Part shown: piece by piece, positions 41,669-50,661 of the stretch
How positions within the stretch are numbered: position 1 is the first letter of the stretch
How the letters are laid out: each line of letters begins with the position of its first letter
Made by a program: the position numbers and the translations under genes
Assembly: GCA_910575035.1 (NCBI GenBank)
Contig: CAJTDL010000032.1
Location: forward strand, 1-50,661
Source: Lachnospiraceae bacterium
Lineage (GTDB): Bacteria > Bacillota > Clostridia > Lachnospirales > Lachnospiraceae
Reading direction: 5' to 3'
Length of the DNA stretch: 50,661 nt
Notes under the pieces: generated by a model
What the model was told of the DNA's origin: nothing
The model's input: the letters and a program-made list of their open reading frames with translations, nothing else
The model's database searches: none

Positions 41669-44600
41669 CTATTTCTTAATCTTCATTGTCTTTTTAAAGC
41701 CTGTGGAAGATTTAAAGAGCTTTTTATAGCTTGAGGCCTTCTTGCTTGGGCATTGGATAACAGCTTTTTTATAGATTCCCTTAATGGCATTCTTGCCCAC
41801 GCTTTTTAAGGATGTCCCCGTAATCTTGATTTTCTTTAGCTTGCTGCATGCTTCAAATGCGCCTGCCTCAAGCTTTGTAACGTTCTTTCCGATTGTCGCG
41901 CTGCCCAGCTTCTTGCAGCCCTTGAATGCATTTTTGCCGATCGCAGTAATCTTGAAATTCTTGCCGCCAATCTTTACTGTGCTCCCAATAGATACACTCT
42001 TTAGCGTCTTCTTCTTACTGCCGGTTACCGTAACAGTCCCTTTTCCGCTGGTATTTGCATTGGTGATTTTGTACTTGTAATTGCCGACGGTATAGGTTTT
42101 GTTCTTCTGGACAGTGATGGTAAATTTCTTGCTCAGGCTCCCCGTATAGGTTCCGATGCCGGTAATTGTCACCGTGGCCTGGCCGATGTTCTTGTTATTT
42201 TTGTAGGAAAGCTTATAATCGGTATTTTTTACAAGGGTTTTGCCATTGTATGATACTTTTACTGCCGGCGAGATTGCCTTGCCAGTATAAATCTGGTTCT
42301 TGATGGATTTGACGCTGGCTTTTTTGATGTCGGTTTTATCCTCTGTCTCCACAGGGGGCTTCGGCTTGGACAATTCCTGGTATTTCGCTTCAGCGGCTGT
42401 CAGCACGTCAAGATTTGCTACAAGCGCTTTCTGTGCCTCTGTCAATTTGCCATATGCTTCCCTTGCGGCGTCAATCCTTGCTTTGCAGTCCGGAGTTGCC
42501 TCTACTGTCCCAATTTTAGCAATCAATGCGCTGACGGCTTTGGCTGCTTCCTGGTCAGCTTTATTTTTGTCATCATCATTATCCCCATCGCCGCCTGTGC
42601 TGCCTGTGCGCATCCTGCCAACGCAGAAATCATCCACATGGGACCATGCGCCGCCTGCCATATTGCCGGAGATGCCGATGGTGAGGGTGCCGTCTTTTAC
42701 TTCTGCTACCAAGCCGATGGTTTCGCCCTTGCTGTTGACGCTGATATTGGGAATGTCCTCCCTGGCAAGGAGGTTTCCGGATGCATCCTTGGCGAAGATA
42801 TACAATTCATCTGCTGTTTGGAACCCAGAATCAGCTTTGACCGTTACGGCATAGGTTCCGTTCTGGAGGTTTCTCAGTGTCTGGTTTAATTCTACGGTAA
42901 AATTATTCGTAGACCAGATATTGTACCCGCCTTTGCCGGAGAGTACATCCTGTGTACGGTTCGTCTGCTTTCCAGCGGATCCGGTGTTGGTCCAGTCTGT
43001 GCTGGCATTCAAAGGATTTTCAAAGTCTCCGTTGGGCACTGTAACAGCTTCCGGGATCACTAAATCTGCTGTATAAGACTCATTCCTTACAACGGTAACC
43101 TTCTCAGAAACGCCCTGGACAGCGGCGCCCTCTGTGGCAGCCAAGATCTGATAGGTATCTTCTATTACCTGTATGCGGAATGTTCCTGCAGCATCTGCCT
43201 TAACCGTGTAGCGCCTGTCACTGTCTTTCGTCCTGCACCCGCGCAAGGTCACTGTGGCGTTGCCAACAGCTGCGCCGGATAGGTCCTTAACGGTTCCGCT
43301 GATTGTCCCCATGGCATTCTGCATGGCCTGCTGTGCTACGGTGGCGGTTCCCCCAGCAGTTACCGTTATGGTTGTTTGCGCTGGCGTCACATAGCCTTCT
43401 TTTTCAAACTGGACCGTATATTCCCCTGCCATCAGGTCAGAAATATGGAATGTTCCGTCTTCCCCTGTTTTGGCTTGAGTGACGGAATCTCCTTTGGTGA
43501 GCGTAACAATAACTCCGGCAATGCCTGCGCCGCTTTCATTTACAACCTTTCCAGCCACATTTCCGCCCTGGTTCGTTACGGTGACGCCGGAAGCCTGTGC
43601 CGGCTGTCCGGCAGACACTGTGATATCCTGTGCCGCCCCCTGGATTTGGCAGGCGTTTACGTCAACGGTGATAGAATATGCCCCCGCTTTGACAGGCGCA
43701 ATGGTAAAGGTTTCCGCGCCAGTCTTTAGCTTGCCCTCATAGACATAGGCAACTGTCCCATCAGCTGATGTTACTGTGATGGCCACATCTTTGGCGACAT
43801 CAGAGGTGATAGGCAAGACAATGCTTTCGGTATCTGCACTCTGTGCTGAGGAGCGCACGAAAGACACATCGTCCACAAGGGCAGAAGCCGCTGCTTTTCC
43901 CTTGGCGATAAAACCAACCTCTGCTTTCCCCCCGGAAACAGTGACATCTTTCAGGGAAACCTCTGTATAGGCTCCATGCGCCTGCTTGATTATGGCCTTT
44001 TTCGTTAAGCCGTTAGACTTGGCATACATGCTCAGTTCCTCAAATGTGCCGCTGTTCTTGATTTTAGCCGTCAAATCGTAGCTTCCGTCCGGCAATGCCA
44101 CAGCATCTGCCGTTTTTGTGTCTTGTGTGATGACCTGTGAAACTTTACAGTCAAAATCTACAGAATCCCCTAATTTCAAAGCATATTTTCCAGTTACCCT
44201 GTCCTTGGCGTTGCTAATGGGGGAAGTTCCGCTTTGTATGGTGTTTGTCCAGCCTGCAAGCTCTGTCAAATCTATGCGGTCTGCGTCAAAGCTTCCGTTC
44301 TTTATATAATTGTTCGATGCATGCACCGTCCATCTGCCAGTCGCAATGTCCAAATCCCATGAGCTCAGAGAATTAAAATACGGCGTCCCGTCTGCCTGGA
44401 AAGACAAGGGGCACCACTGGTTATAGCCTAGCCCGTTTCCTGCAAAATCTGCCCAACGGTCCCCGCAGAAAAGCACTGTTTCCTGTTCGCTCCCTTTTAC
44501 GGTATAGAAAAACCCAGTCTGTGTAACATGGCAGAAATCATCGCTGCTGCCGTCCATCAGAGCCATGCTGCCCACTGGCTGGAAGCTGTCCAGGTAAGAA

Positions 44601-46450
44601 TCCTCCAAACTGTCCAAGACCATATAATAGGCATGGGATGCATTCCATCCATACAAGTCAGAGGCGCATACATAATATTTGCCCTGATATTTGAACATAC
44701 AATTGCCTTCACGCCCTGTGCCCTGGTAAATCTTATGGGATGGGGCAAGGCCGATCTTGCCGTTTTCCTGTGCAATAATCTTAGAGAGGAAAATCCTTCC
44801 CCTGCCGGAGCCATAAGAATACACAAGGTAGCTGGTTCCATCATCATCGGTGAATACGGTCTGGTCGCCGGTATTGGGCGTTCCGCCTGTGTAATCTTTC
44901 ATATTAATACGCTGGTTCCATGTAAACCTTCCGGTTGGTGTATCGGAGGTTAACACAAGCACCTGCTTGCTGAATTGGTCAGAATCTACATTTCCATCCA
45001 GGGAATTGTCTTCGTCGGGGCATTCATGCTGTACCAGCAGGGCATATTTGTCCCCTACCTTAGCGACGCCCAGGCGGCCTACCCAGGCAACCTCCTGATG
45101 GTTCATTTCCTGCCTGCCGCTGACTTCTTCCCTGTCAGCCACAAGCCCCTCATAGTTCCATGACACTAGGTCTTTGGAAGAATAGCAGGTAACGCCTACA
45201 AAGTTCGGTGACGGATCTGTGGAATATGGGCCTGCTGCCGGGTTTGCGGCATACTTTTCAGCTTCCTCATATTTTACGCCGTACCAGTAATAAGTATCAT
45301 CGAATTTAAAGATGCCGCCGCCCTGGGAATAGATCCTGTTGCCATCGGCATCCTGCCAAAAGATGTCATTTTGGATATCGGCTTCCCCTTCCGTCTTTGC
45401 CGGCACTAAAGCTGTGATTGCTTCCTGCAGGGCTTTGTACGCCTGCGTGATTTCAGTCTCAGCGGCGTCCGCCTTTTCATAAACTGCCTGCGCATCTGTC
45501 CTTGCCGCCGTCAGCGCGGCAAAAGAAGCTGTTGTATAATCTGCTGCATGTTTGGCCGCTGCCTCATCCAGTAAGGCTTTGAGCTGTTCTTTTGTGAAAA
45601 CAATTGGCGCGCTTGGGAGCCGGCCTATACGGAATTCGTCTATGTTAGCCCAGGCATTCGCCGTTAATTTTTCACCGCAAAATCCTACCGTAATCGGAGA
45701 ATCCCCAACCTCCACCGTCATGCCGGCTGCTTCCCAGTTATCTGTGGCGGCAATATGTTCCTGTGCCAGGATATTGCCCTGTGCATCTTTGGCATAAGCA
45801 TATAAAACATCATCTGGCCCATAGGTCCCTGCCTGCGCCATAAAGCTTACCGCATAGGTTCCAGGCTCTAAATCGGGCAAGGTTTGATAGACGTCAAACT
45901 TAAAATCGCTTCCCAGCCAAATCCGAAAGCGGTTTGTGCCGGAATATGTATTCTTAGCTTCTACCTTCTGCGCCACTCCAGCGGAGCCTTCAGCCACATT
46001 CCAGTCTGTTTCGCTGAAATTCGGATTGTCAAACTCTCCATTGGGGACGGAAATTGGTATTGGAACCTGCAAATCCTGTGTTACCTGGGCGCCGCCATCT
46101 GCAGTTACGGCCTGTGCCACTGCGCGGACATTATCCGGGTTCGCCTCTTTTAGGCCAGCGGCATATGGATATCCTATGATCTGATAAACGCCTGACGGAA
46201 TTTCGCTGGAGTACCTGCCCTCTGCATCTGTAATAACAGTATAACGGCTTCCCCCATCTGTGGCGCTGCGGTCCCTTAGCGTTACGGTTTTCCCTGCCAG
46301 TGCAGCCCCGTTTGCATCCACAAACGTTCCGCTGATTGTTGCCATCGCCGTATCTTTTGGCGCTGCCGCCAAAACCGGGTACGGTATGCCGGACAGCAGT
46401 GAGGCTGACATGGCCAGCGCCAATAACTTGCTGATAAATTTCTTTTTCAT
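41669..46450 (-). CDS. Giant secreted GH43-like multidomain glycoside hydrolase
   Basis: 1593 aa. Signal peptide (KFISKLLALAMSASLLSG, cut near AAA at about 28); CnaB/SpaA-like module (35-110); CBM-like sandwich (125-280); FIVAR-type helical repeat (285-355); a five-bladed GH43 propeller at about 365-690, starting NDIFWQDADGNRIYSQGG with TYYWYGVKYEEAEKY, like the exo-beta-1,3-galactanase (GH43_24) group; another CBM-like region (715-865); two carboxypeptidase-regulatory-like repeats (960-1130); a second CBM-like region and FIVAR; and a C-terminal LRR/BspA part (SIGSTVKIGGKNFKITAIG, AFKGCKKLGSATIGKNVT). Substrate is probably arabinogalactan or a similar plant or host glycan. ATG 46450 has GGAAGGAATGAG before it. 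Domain borders are by eye. Confidence 0.8.
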   Translation of the reverse strand: MKKKFISKLLALAMSASLLSGIPYPVLAAAPKDTAMATISGTFVDANGAALAGKTVTLRDRSATDGGSRYTVITDAEGRYSSEIPSGVYQIIGYPYAAGLKEANPDNVRAVAQAVTADGGAQVTQDLQVPIPISVPNGEFDNPNFSETDWNVAEGSAGVAQKVEAKNTYSGTNRFRIWLGSDFKFDVYQTLPDLEPGTYAVSFMAQAGTYGPDDVLYAYAKDAQGNILAQEHIAATDNWEAAGMTVEVGDSPITVGFCGEKLTANAWANIDEFRIGRLPSAPIVFTKEQLKALLDEAAAKHAADYTTASFAALTAARTDAQAVYEKADAAETEITQAYKALQEAITALVPAKTEGEADIQNDIFWQDADGNRIYSQGGGIFKFDDTYYWYGVKYEEAEKYAANPAAGPYSTDPSPNFVGVTCYSSKDLVSWNYEGLVADREEVSGRQEMNHQEVAWVGRLGVAKVGDKYALLVQHECPDEDNSLDGNVDSDQFSKQVLVLTSDTPTGRFTWNQRINMKDYTGGTPNTGDQTVFTDDDGTSYLVYSYGSGRGRIFLSKIIAQENGKIGLAPSHKIYQGTGREGNCMFKYQGKYYVCASDLYGWNASHAYYMVLDSLEDSYLDSFQPVGSMALMDGSSDDFCHVTQTGFFYTVKGSEQETVLFCGDRWADFAGNGLGYNQWCPLSFQADGTPYFNSLSSWDLDIATGRWTVHASNNYIKNGSFDADRIDLTELAGWTNTIQSGTSPISNAKDRVTGKYALKLGDSVDFDCKVSQVITQDTKTADAVALPDGSYDLTAKIKNSGTFEELSMYAKSNGLTKKAIIKQAHGAYTEVSLKDVTVSGGKAEVGFIAKGKAAASALVDDVSFVRSSAQSADTESIVLPITSDVAKDVAITVTSADGTVAYVYEGKLKTGAETFTIAPVKAGAYSITVDVNACQIQGAAQDITVSAGQPAQASGVTVTNQGGNVAGKVVNESGAGIAGVIVTLTKGDSVTQAKTGEDGTFHISDLMAGEYTVQFEKEGYVTPAQTTITVTAGGTATVAQQAMQNAMGTISGTVKDLSGAAVGNATVTLRGCRTKDSDRRYTVKADAAGTFRIQVIEDTYQILAATEGAAVQGVSEKVTVVRNESYTADLVIPEAVTVPNGDFENPLNASTDWTNTGSAGKQTNRTQDVLSGKGGYNIWSTNNFTVELNQTLRNLQNGTYAVTVKADSGFQTADELYIFAKDASGNLLAREDIPNISVNSKGETIGLVAEVKDGTLTIGISGNMAGGAWSHVDDFCVGRMRTGSTGGDGDNDDDKNKADQEAAKAVSALIAKIGTVEATPDCKARIDAAREAYGKLTEAQKALVANLDVLTAAEAKYQELSKPKPPVETEDKTDIKKASVKSIKNQIYTGKAISPAVKVSYNGKTLVKNTDYKLSYKNNKNIGQATVTITGIGTYTGSLSKKFTITVQKNKTYTVGNYKYKITNANTSGKGTVTVTGSKKKTLKSVSIGSTVKIGGKNFKITAIGKNAFKGCKKLGSATIGKNVTKLEAGAFEACSKLKKIKITGTSLKSVGKNAIKGIYKKAVIQCPSKKASSYKKLFKSSTGFKKTMKIKK

Positions 46451-46600
46451 CTCATTCCTTCCCTTCTTCTTGATATAATGGCATAGGCATTCCTTATAGA
46501 GCATTTGTTTCTAAAGGCGTTTTTTGCGTAATTGCATATTTTTATGCCTATAATATAATTATAGTACGTTCAGGTGCATATGCAATATGGGTTTTTCTCA

Positions 46601-46647
46601 TATACAAAAGCTGCAAGGGCTGGTCAGATGCCTTGCAGCTTTGTATA
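46601..46647. terminator. Hairpin terminator upstream of the giant gene
   Basis: TATACAAAAGCTGCAAGG (46601-46618) pairs with CCTTGCAGCTTTGTATA (46631-46647), a 17-bp stem with one bulge. Its likely use is to end transcription of the minus-strand remnant at 46676-47034, keeping it out of the giant gene's promoter. Confidence 0.65.
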
Positions 46648-46675
46648 TATTTTGGATGCTGTTGTAATGGTTTTG

Positions 46676-47034
46676 TCAGGTAATGTGCGGCAGGCTGGAT
46701 TTTAATATTTCTAATTCCTCAAGGGGGATTCCGGAGATTTGGGAAATGGTATCTATGTCAAAATCTTTGGAAAGCATATTTTGGGCTGCCTGGATGGATT
46801 TTCTGTATTCGCCTTTTTCAAGGCCTTTCTCGACGCCTCTTTTCCATCCCCGCCCCTCAGCTTCCAGCATCATCTCAGCATGGTCCCGGATGGCTTTTCC
46901 CTGGCTTCATATTCCTGCCGCTTCTCCTTGTCCTGGCTGATTAATTGCAGCTTTTTGTAAGCGCTTTCTATATAAGGGTCCATCTGTGCCATCATATCAA
47001 GGCTCTCCTTCCGTTCGGAATCTATAAATTTGGC
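46676..47034 (-). pseudogene. Rpn-family (recombination-promoting nuclease) C-terminal remnant
   Basis: Two frames together give FIDSERKESLDMMAQMDPY, then YKKLQLISQDKEKRQEYEAR, EKAIRDHAEMMLEAEGRG and the low-complexity KRGVEKGLEKGEYRKS with IDTISQISGIPLEELEIL at the end, the typical C-terminus of Rpn/PD-(D/E)XK putative transposase proteins. A single missing base near 46902 breaks the frame, and the nuclease N-domain is missing. The part read from 46873 alone (65 aa) is not a gene. Confidence 0.7.
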
Positions 47035-47217
47035 TCATAGTCCCAGGCTGCTGCAGCCTTCCCTCAGTGCTTTGGGGATGCATATAATAAAGGGAGCCTG
47101 GGTATTGGCCAAAAGTGTATTCTTACGTTATATTATACGCGAAAGGCCATAAAAATTAACGGAAAACCGTGCCCTGGGAAGTACAGTTCTGAATATTGCA
47201 GTTGGTTATTGGCATAA

Positions 47218-48219
47218 ATGGTAATCCTTAATTATTGTGTGCCCTGGCGCTTGCGTGGTTACCTGGCGGAAATGTCGCCAGATTATTATGTCAGGACAAA
47301 TGTGGTGGATGCCAGGAATAAAGAGCTGTTCCCCAAACGGCCAAATTATGAGGTATATGACAAAGAGTATGGGAACCAGGGGGATTTGGATTACATAAAT
47401 ATGCAGGATGCATGGAAGGACAGCAAAATTCAGGCATAAATTCCTTTGCGATGCCAAAACATTTTACAGAATTAGGCGAGTATGCTTTTAATGGGGCAAA
47501 GCTGTCTCGGCTTGTGTTTAATGATGCTGTTACAGAGGTTGGGGATTATGCCTTTGCGGATTGTGGGCTTAGTGGGCACCATTGTTTTATCTATTACAAG
47601 TACGTTAAAGGGATAGGAGATCTTGCTTTAAAAAAGCTCCATTGGGAAAAATAAGGCTTCCAGAAGGAATAAAAGAGTTGGAAGAAATTTAAAGCAAATT
47701 GGACGTGATATTTTAGGAGGAACAGCATATTCTAACAACGCATCTCATTGGGAGAATGATATTTTATATTTGGCAAAATATGCAATAAAAGGGAAAGGAG
47801 TTAGTAATCCTACAATTAAAGAGGGAACGGCTACAATTGCAGAATATTGTTTTGTGGACAATGATAATAACGCCGAAAGTGTAGTAATACCAGATGGAAT
47901 AGAATGGCCTGGTTACAGCCGTAGGGCCTGGCGAGGCGGCCATAACAGCAGTTGTCGGGCAGCAGGCAGCGCACCCCATGGTTTTGAATGGGTTATAGAC
48001 AAAGAGGCGGATTTGGATGCAGCGGCTCATTGGCAGGAATGTGCATGCGGTGAGAAATCCAGCCTTTCGCCCCATACATGCCATACTATAGTTATAAAAG
48101 CGGCGCCTCAAAAAGACGGCAGCATGAAACGGATGAAAAAACATGTATGTCCATTTGCAGAAATTATGTATGGGCATTGGAATATGTTGGGAGATGGGAT
48201 ATGGAGCCTATCCATGTGA
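47218..48219 (+). pseudogene. BspA-type LRR surface protein, broken
   Basis: Scattered over three frames with stops: FPKRPNYEVYDKEYGNQGDL (about 47320-47390), ELGEYAFNGAKLSRLVFND and GDYAFADCGLS (about 47475-47575), ILYLAKYAIKGKGV and EGTATIAEYCFVDN (47763-47860), then AAHWQECACGEKS and HTC (about 48030). The LRR_5 pattern ('G-x-x-A-F-x-x-C') and the closing 'C-x-C-G-x-K' type segment are those of Lachnospiraceae surface proteins. The signal peptide is gone and several frameshifts are needed, so it is dead. Confidence 0.75.
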
Positions 48220-48416
48220 CGGTATTGGAATATATGCCGTGTATCAGCTTTGGCCTGACAGGATAAATCCTGCATCTAAGATTGGTATGCGGGGGATAAG
48301 AAATTTTAAAGAAAATGTAATAAAGATGTAGTATAATGAGCTTTTTTGTGTTATACTCTATGATGTGTGCTACAGAAAGACGAATGTCCACGTGCGACAT
48401 AGATAAGGAGGGAAAC

Positions 48417-50090
48417 ATGAAATTTTCAGAAATGCCTTATGAGCGGCTGGACAAAGAACAGGCCGTACAGACGTTTATTTCCCTGATTGAGAGGCAGAAG
48501 CAGGCATCCAGTGGCCAGGAGCAGTTTGCCATCCATCAGGAGTATTACCATTTTATGGATCACGTGCAGACTTGTATGAAACTGGCTATGTTCCGCCATA
48601 ATATAGATACTACCGATAAATTTTATGAGAAGGAGCAGGATTTCTATGATGAAATAACCCCTGTCATCCAGAACCTGGATAATGAATACCACAAGGTGCT
48701 GTTTGCATCCCCATACCGCCCTTACATGGAGTCGAAAATAGGGGATGTGGCCTTTAAAAATATGGAATTGGCATTCAAGTCTATGGATGAGAAGCTCATC
48801 CCCTTGTGCCAGGAAGAAAATGCCCTGTCCTCCAAATACACCAAGCTGATTGCCACGGCTGAGATCCCCTTTGAAGGGGAAACCTACAATATTTCCCAGC
48901 TGGGCAAATTCCTGAAGAACCAGGACAGGGAAGTGCGCCGAAAGGCCTGGCACGCCCTCAGTGCGTATTTCATGGGCGTTACAGGAGAAATAGATGAGAT
49001 TTTTGGCCATATGGTGAAAAACCGTACCCAGCAGGCCAAGGAGATGGGATATACGGATTTTATAGAGCTGGGCTATTGCCGCATGAACCGCAACAGTTAC
49101 GGCCAGCAGGAAGTGGAACGATTCCGCAGCCAGGTGAAAACGCATTTGGTGCCTCTGGCCACGAAGATCCACGAAAGCAGGCGGAAACGCCTGGGAATTG
49201 ATAAGCTTTCTTACATTGACAACGACATGTTTTTCCCCAATGGCAACCCTGTCCCGGTGGGAACCCCGGAGGAAATCCTGTCCCAGGGGCAGCAGATGTA
49301 CCAGGAGCTTTCTCCGGAAACCAAAGAATTTTTTGACTTTATGATGGAGCACGAACTGATGGATGTGCTGGGCAGGAAAACAAAGCGCCAGGGCGGCTAT
49401 ATGGATTACCTTCCAGATTTCAAAGCGCCCTTTATTTTTGCTAATTTTAATGGCACAAGCGGCGATGTGGATGTGATCACCCATGAGTGCGGACATGCCT
49501 TCCAGGGCTATCTGATGCGCAACGAAGAAATCCGGGAGTACCTGGATATTACCATGGAAACCGCAGAAATCCACTCCATGTCCATGGAATACTTTACAGA
49601 TGGCTGGATGGAACATTTTTTCGGATCCCGTTCAGAAGACTATCGGAAAATGCACTTAGAGGATGGGATCTGCTTTGTGCCTTATGGCTGCATGGTAGAC
49701 GAATTCCAGCATATCATTTACAGGCATCCGGAACTCACCCCAGCCCAACGCAAAGAGGCCTGGATGAAACTGGAGCAGGAATACCGCCCGCATTTAGATT
49801 ATGAAGACGACCCATTTTTCGGAAACGGCGGCCGCTGGCAAATGCAGAGCCACATTTTCCAAATGCCATTCTACTATATTGATTACTGCCTGTCCAGCAT
49901 CTGCGCCCTTCAATATAAGGTGAAGATGGATCAGGATTTCCAAAAGGCATGGGAGAGCTATCTGGCATTATGCCGTTTGTCTGCAAAGAAGTTTTATGTT
50001 CCGATGTTGGATGAAGTGGGGCTGAAGAATCCCTTTGCAGAAGGGTGCATGGAGGAAATTGTGGGGCATTTTGAGAAGATACTTTTTTAG
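48417..50090 (+). CDS. pepF: M3-family oligoendopeptidase (PepF type)
   Basis: 557 aa, typical length. The metal motif is HECGH (His356, Glu357, His360) in VDVITHECGHAFQGYLM, with the later zinc Glu in the ETAEIHSMSMEYF region. The all-helical N-domain (AVQTFISLIERQKQA, LAFKSMDEKLIPLC) is the usual lid. It cuts peptides of about 7-20 residues in the cytosol. ATG 48417 has AAGGAGGG five bases upstream; the frame to 48336 is longer but has no site. The gene stands alone, with a TATAAT-like box near 48332 as a possible -10. Confidence 0.93.
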   Translation: MKFSEMPYERLDKEQAVQTFISLIERQKQASSGQEQFAIHQEYYHFMDHVQTCMKLAMFRHNIDTTDKFYEKEQDFYDEITPVIQNLDNEYHKVLFASPYRPYMESKIGDVAFKNMELAFKSMDEKLIPLCQEENALSSKYTKLIATAEIPFEGETYNISQLGKFLKNQDREVRRKAWHALSAYFMGVTGEIDEIFGHMVKNRTQQAKEMGYTDFIELGYCRMNRNSYGQQEVERFRSQVKTHLVPLATKIHESRRKRLGIDKLSYIDNDMFFPNGNPVPVGTPEEILSQGQQMYQELSPETKEFFDFMMEHELMDVLGRKTKRQGGYMDYLPDFKAPFIFANFNGTSGDVDVITHECGHAFQGYLMRNEEIREYLDITMETAEIHSMSMEYFTDGWMEHFFGSRSEDYRKMHLEDGICFVPYGCMVDEFQHIIYRHPELTPAQRKEAWMKLEQEYRPHLDYEDDPFFGNGGRWQMQSHIFQMPFYYIDYCLSSICALQYKVKMDQDFQKAWESYLALCRLSAKKFYVPMLDEVGLKNPFAEGCMEEIVGHFEKILF

Positions 50091-50661
50091 GCGTAAACAG
50101 TAAGAAACGGCCGCTGTTCCTGTATTCAGCTGCGTCCTGCTGTCTGTTTTTTCTTCATTCGTAAATAATACACATAAATTCATCAGATTAAAGTGACGCA
50201 GTACTAATGAAGTACCAGGGTGCCAGAATACTAAAGCGCTGAGATATCAAGATACCGCGCAGGCTTGTAACAGGAACGGATTTATGATATAATTCTTTCG
50301 CTCTTTATAAACTTTTTTATGGCATAAATAAAAATTTCATATAGAAAGCTGCTGCGCAGCTTTCTATAAAAACGGGAAAAGGCTACGCCTTTTCCCGGAC
50401 AGATAAAAACAAGTTATTGATCACTATGGTTATAAGTTTCCTAAAAGGTTCTTATAATAAATTATTACTTACAATAGGCAATTGCGAAACAAGTTCAAAA
50501 TCTTGATTCCAATAGGACAAAGGTCCGGTTGAGCCGGACTTACAGGAGGTGGATGTGGATAACAAGAGTTTTAAGACATGAAAACAAAGCAGATAAGGTT
50601 ATCTGCCCGTGAAATGGTATGCGGTATGTAAGGTTATGCAATCAGAGGTTTTAAACTGCGG
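50091..50661. other. Hairpin-rich 3' stretch, no confident gene
   Basis: Two perfect hairpins follow each other: ATAGAAAGCTGC-TGC-GCAGCTTTCTAT (50341-50367) and CGGGAAAAGGC-TAC-GCCTTTTCCCG (50373-50397). Later GTCCGG-TTGA-GCCGGAC (about 50523-50539) precedes ACAGGAGGTGG and a 19-codon ORF at 50553-50612 (MWITRVLRHENKADKVICP). The latter has a good ribosome binding site but no known family. The rest of the stretch, to the window end, looks non-coding. Confidence 0.55.

Noticed and set aside
41784-42080. Plus-strand ORFs within the giant gene
   Set aside because: Antisense to repetitive LRR/regulatory-domain coding sequence; no independent evidence.

Overview
The window looks like chromosome from a gut-type Bacillota, most likely a Lachnospiraceae (Clostridia). 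This rests on strong AGGAGG ribosome binding sites, the Gram-positive gene order ylxM-ffh-rpsP-khpA-rimM-trmD, a PanG-type ketopantoate reductase, a PPi-type phosphofructokinase and BspA/LRR surface proteins. The species cannot be named from sequence alone, and database similarity was not tested.

Layout. 1-5.2 kb is a decaying integrated element: a broken phage terminase-like gene, an intact HicA/HicB toxin-antitoxin pair with operators built into its promoter, two HTH regulators, a HIRAN protein, small ORFs and a tyrosine integrase wrecked by a deletion and frameshifts, with a 17-bp direct repeat on either side of the integrase. 5.2-9.8 kb is the core SRP/ribosome maturation operon, followed by a conserved hypothetical and a lipoprotein nuclease. 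11.1-12.6 kb (minus strand) has an Agr-type GHKL sensor kinase whose response regulator survives only as a 30-codon stub. 12.8-17.5 kb is a tight five-gene cassette (HPrK-like kinase, PqqD, S26 peptidase, ABC exporter, nucleotidyltransferase) that looks like a peptide tailoring and export pathway lacking a recognisable precursor or cyclase. serS follows, and then 152-bp tandem repeats.

19.4-23.9 kb is a full pantothenate-to-phosphopantothenate operon (panG-panB-panC-panD-coaBC). 24-29.2 kb holds two surface or low-complexity unknowns, an ADP-ribosylglycohydrolase, purA and a HAD phosphatase. 29.3-31.8 kb (minus strand) is an ArsR-like regulator and MFS exporter operon with twin palindromic operators bracketing a consensus promoter. 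31.9-33.0 kb is gene-free and built of two inverted long foldback elements plus a 22-bp tandem array. A ZIP transporter, an ECF sigma/beta-propeller anti-sigma-like pair and a minus-strand pfp follow.

38.4-41.1 kb has a PIN remnant and a translationally coupled ArsR/DUF2087 operon with an M29-like aminopeptidase. 41.7-46.5 kb encodes a giant secreted GH43-like multidomain protein. 46.7-48.2 kb holds two more wrecked genes (Rpn-type and BspA-type), then an intact M3 oligoendopeptidase, and the window ends in a hairpin-rich gene-free stretch. No tRNA, rRNA, CRISPR array or confident riboswitch was seen.
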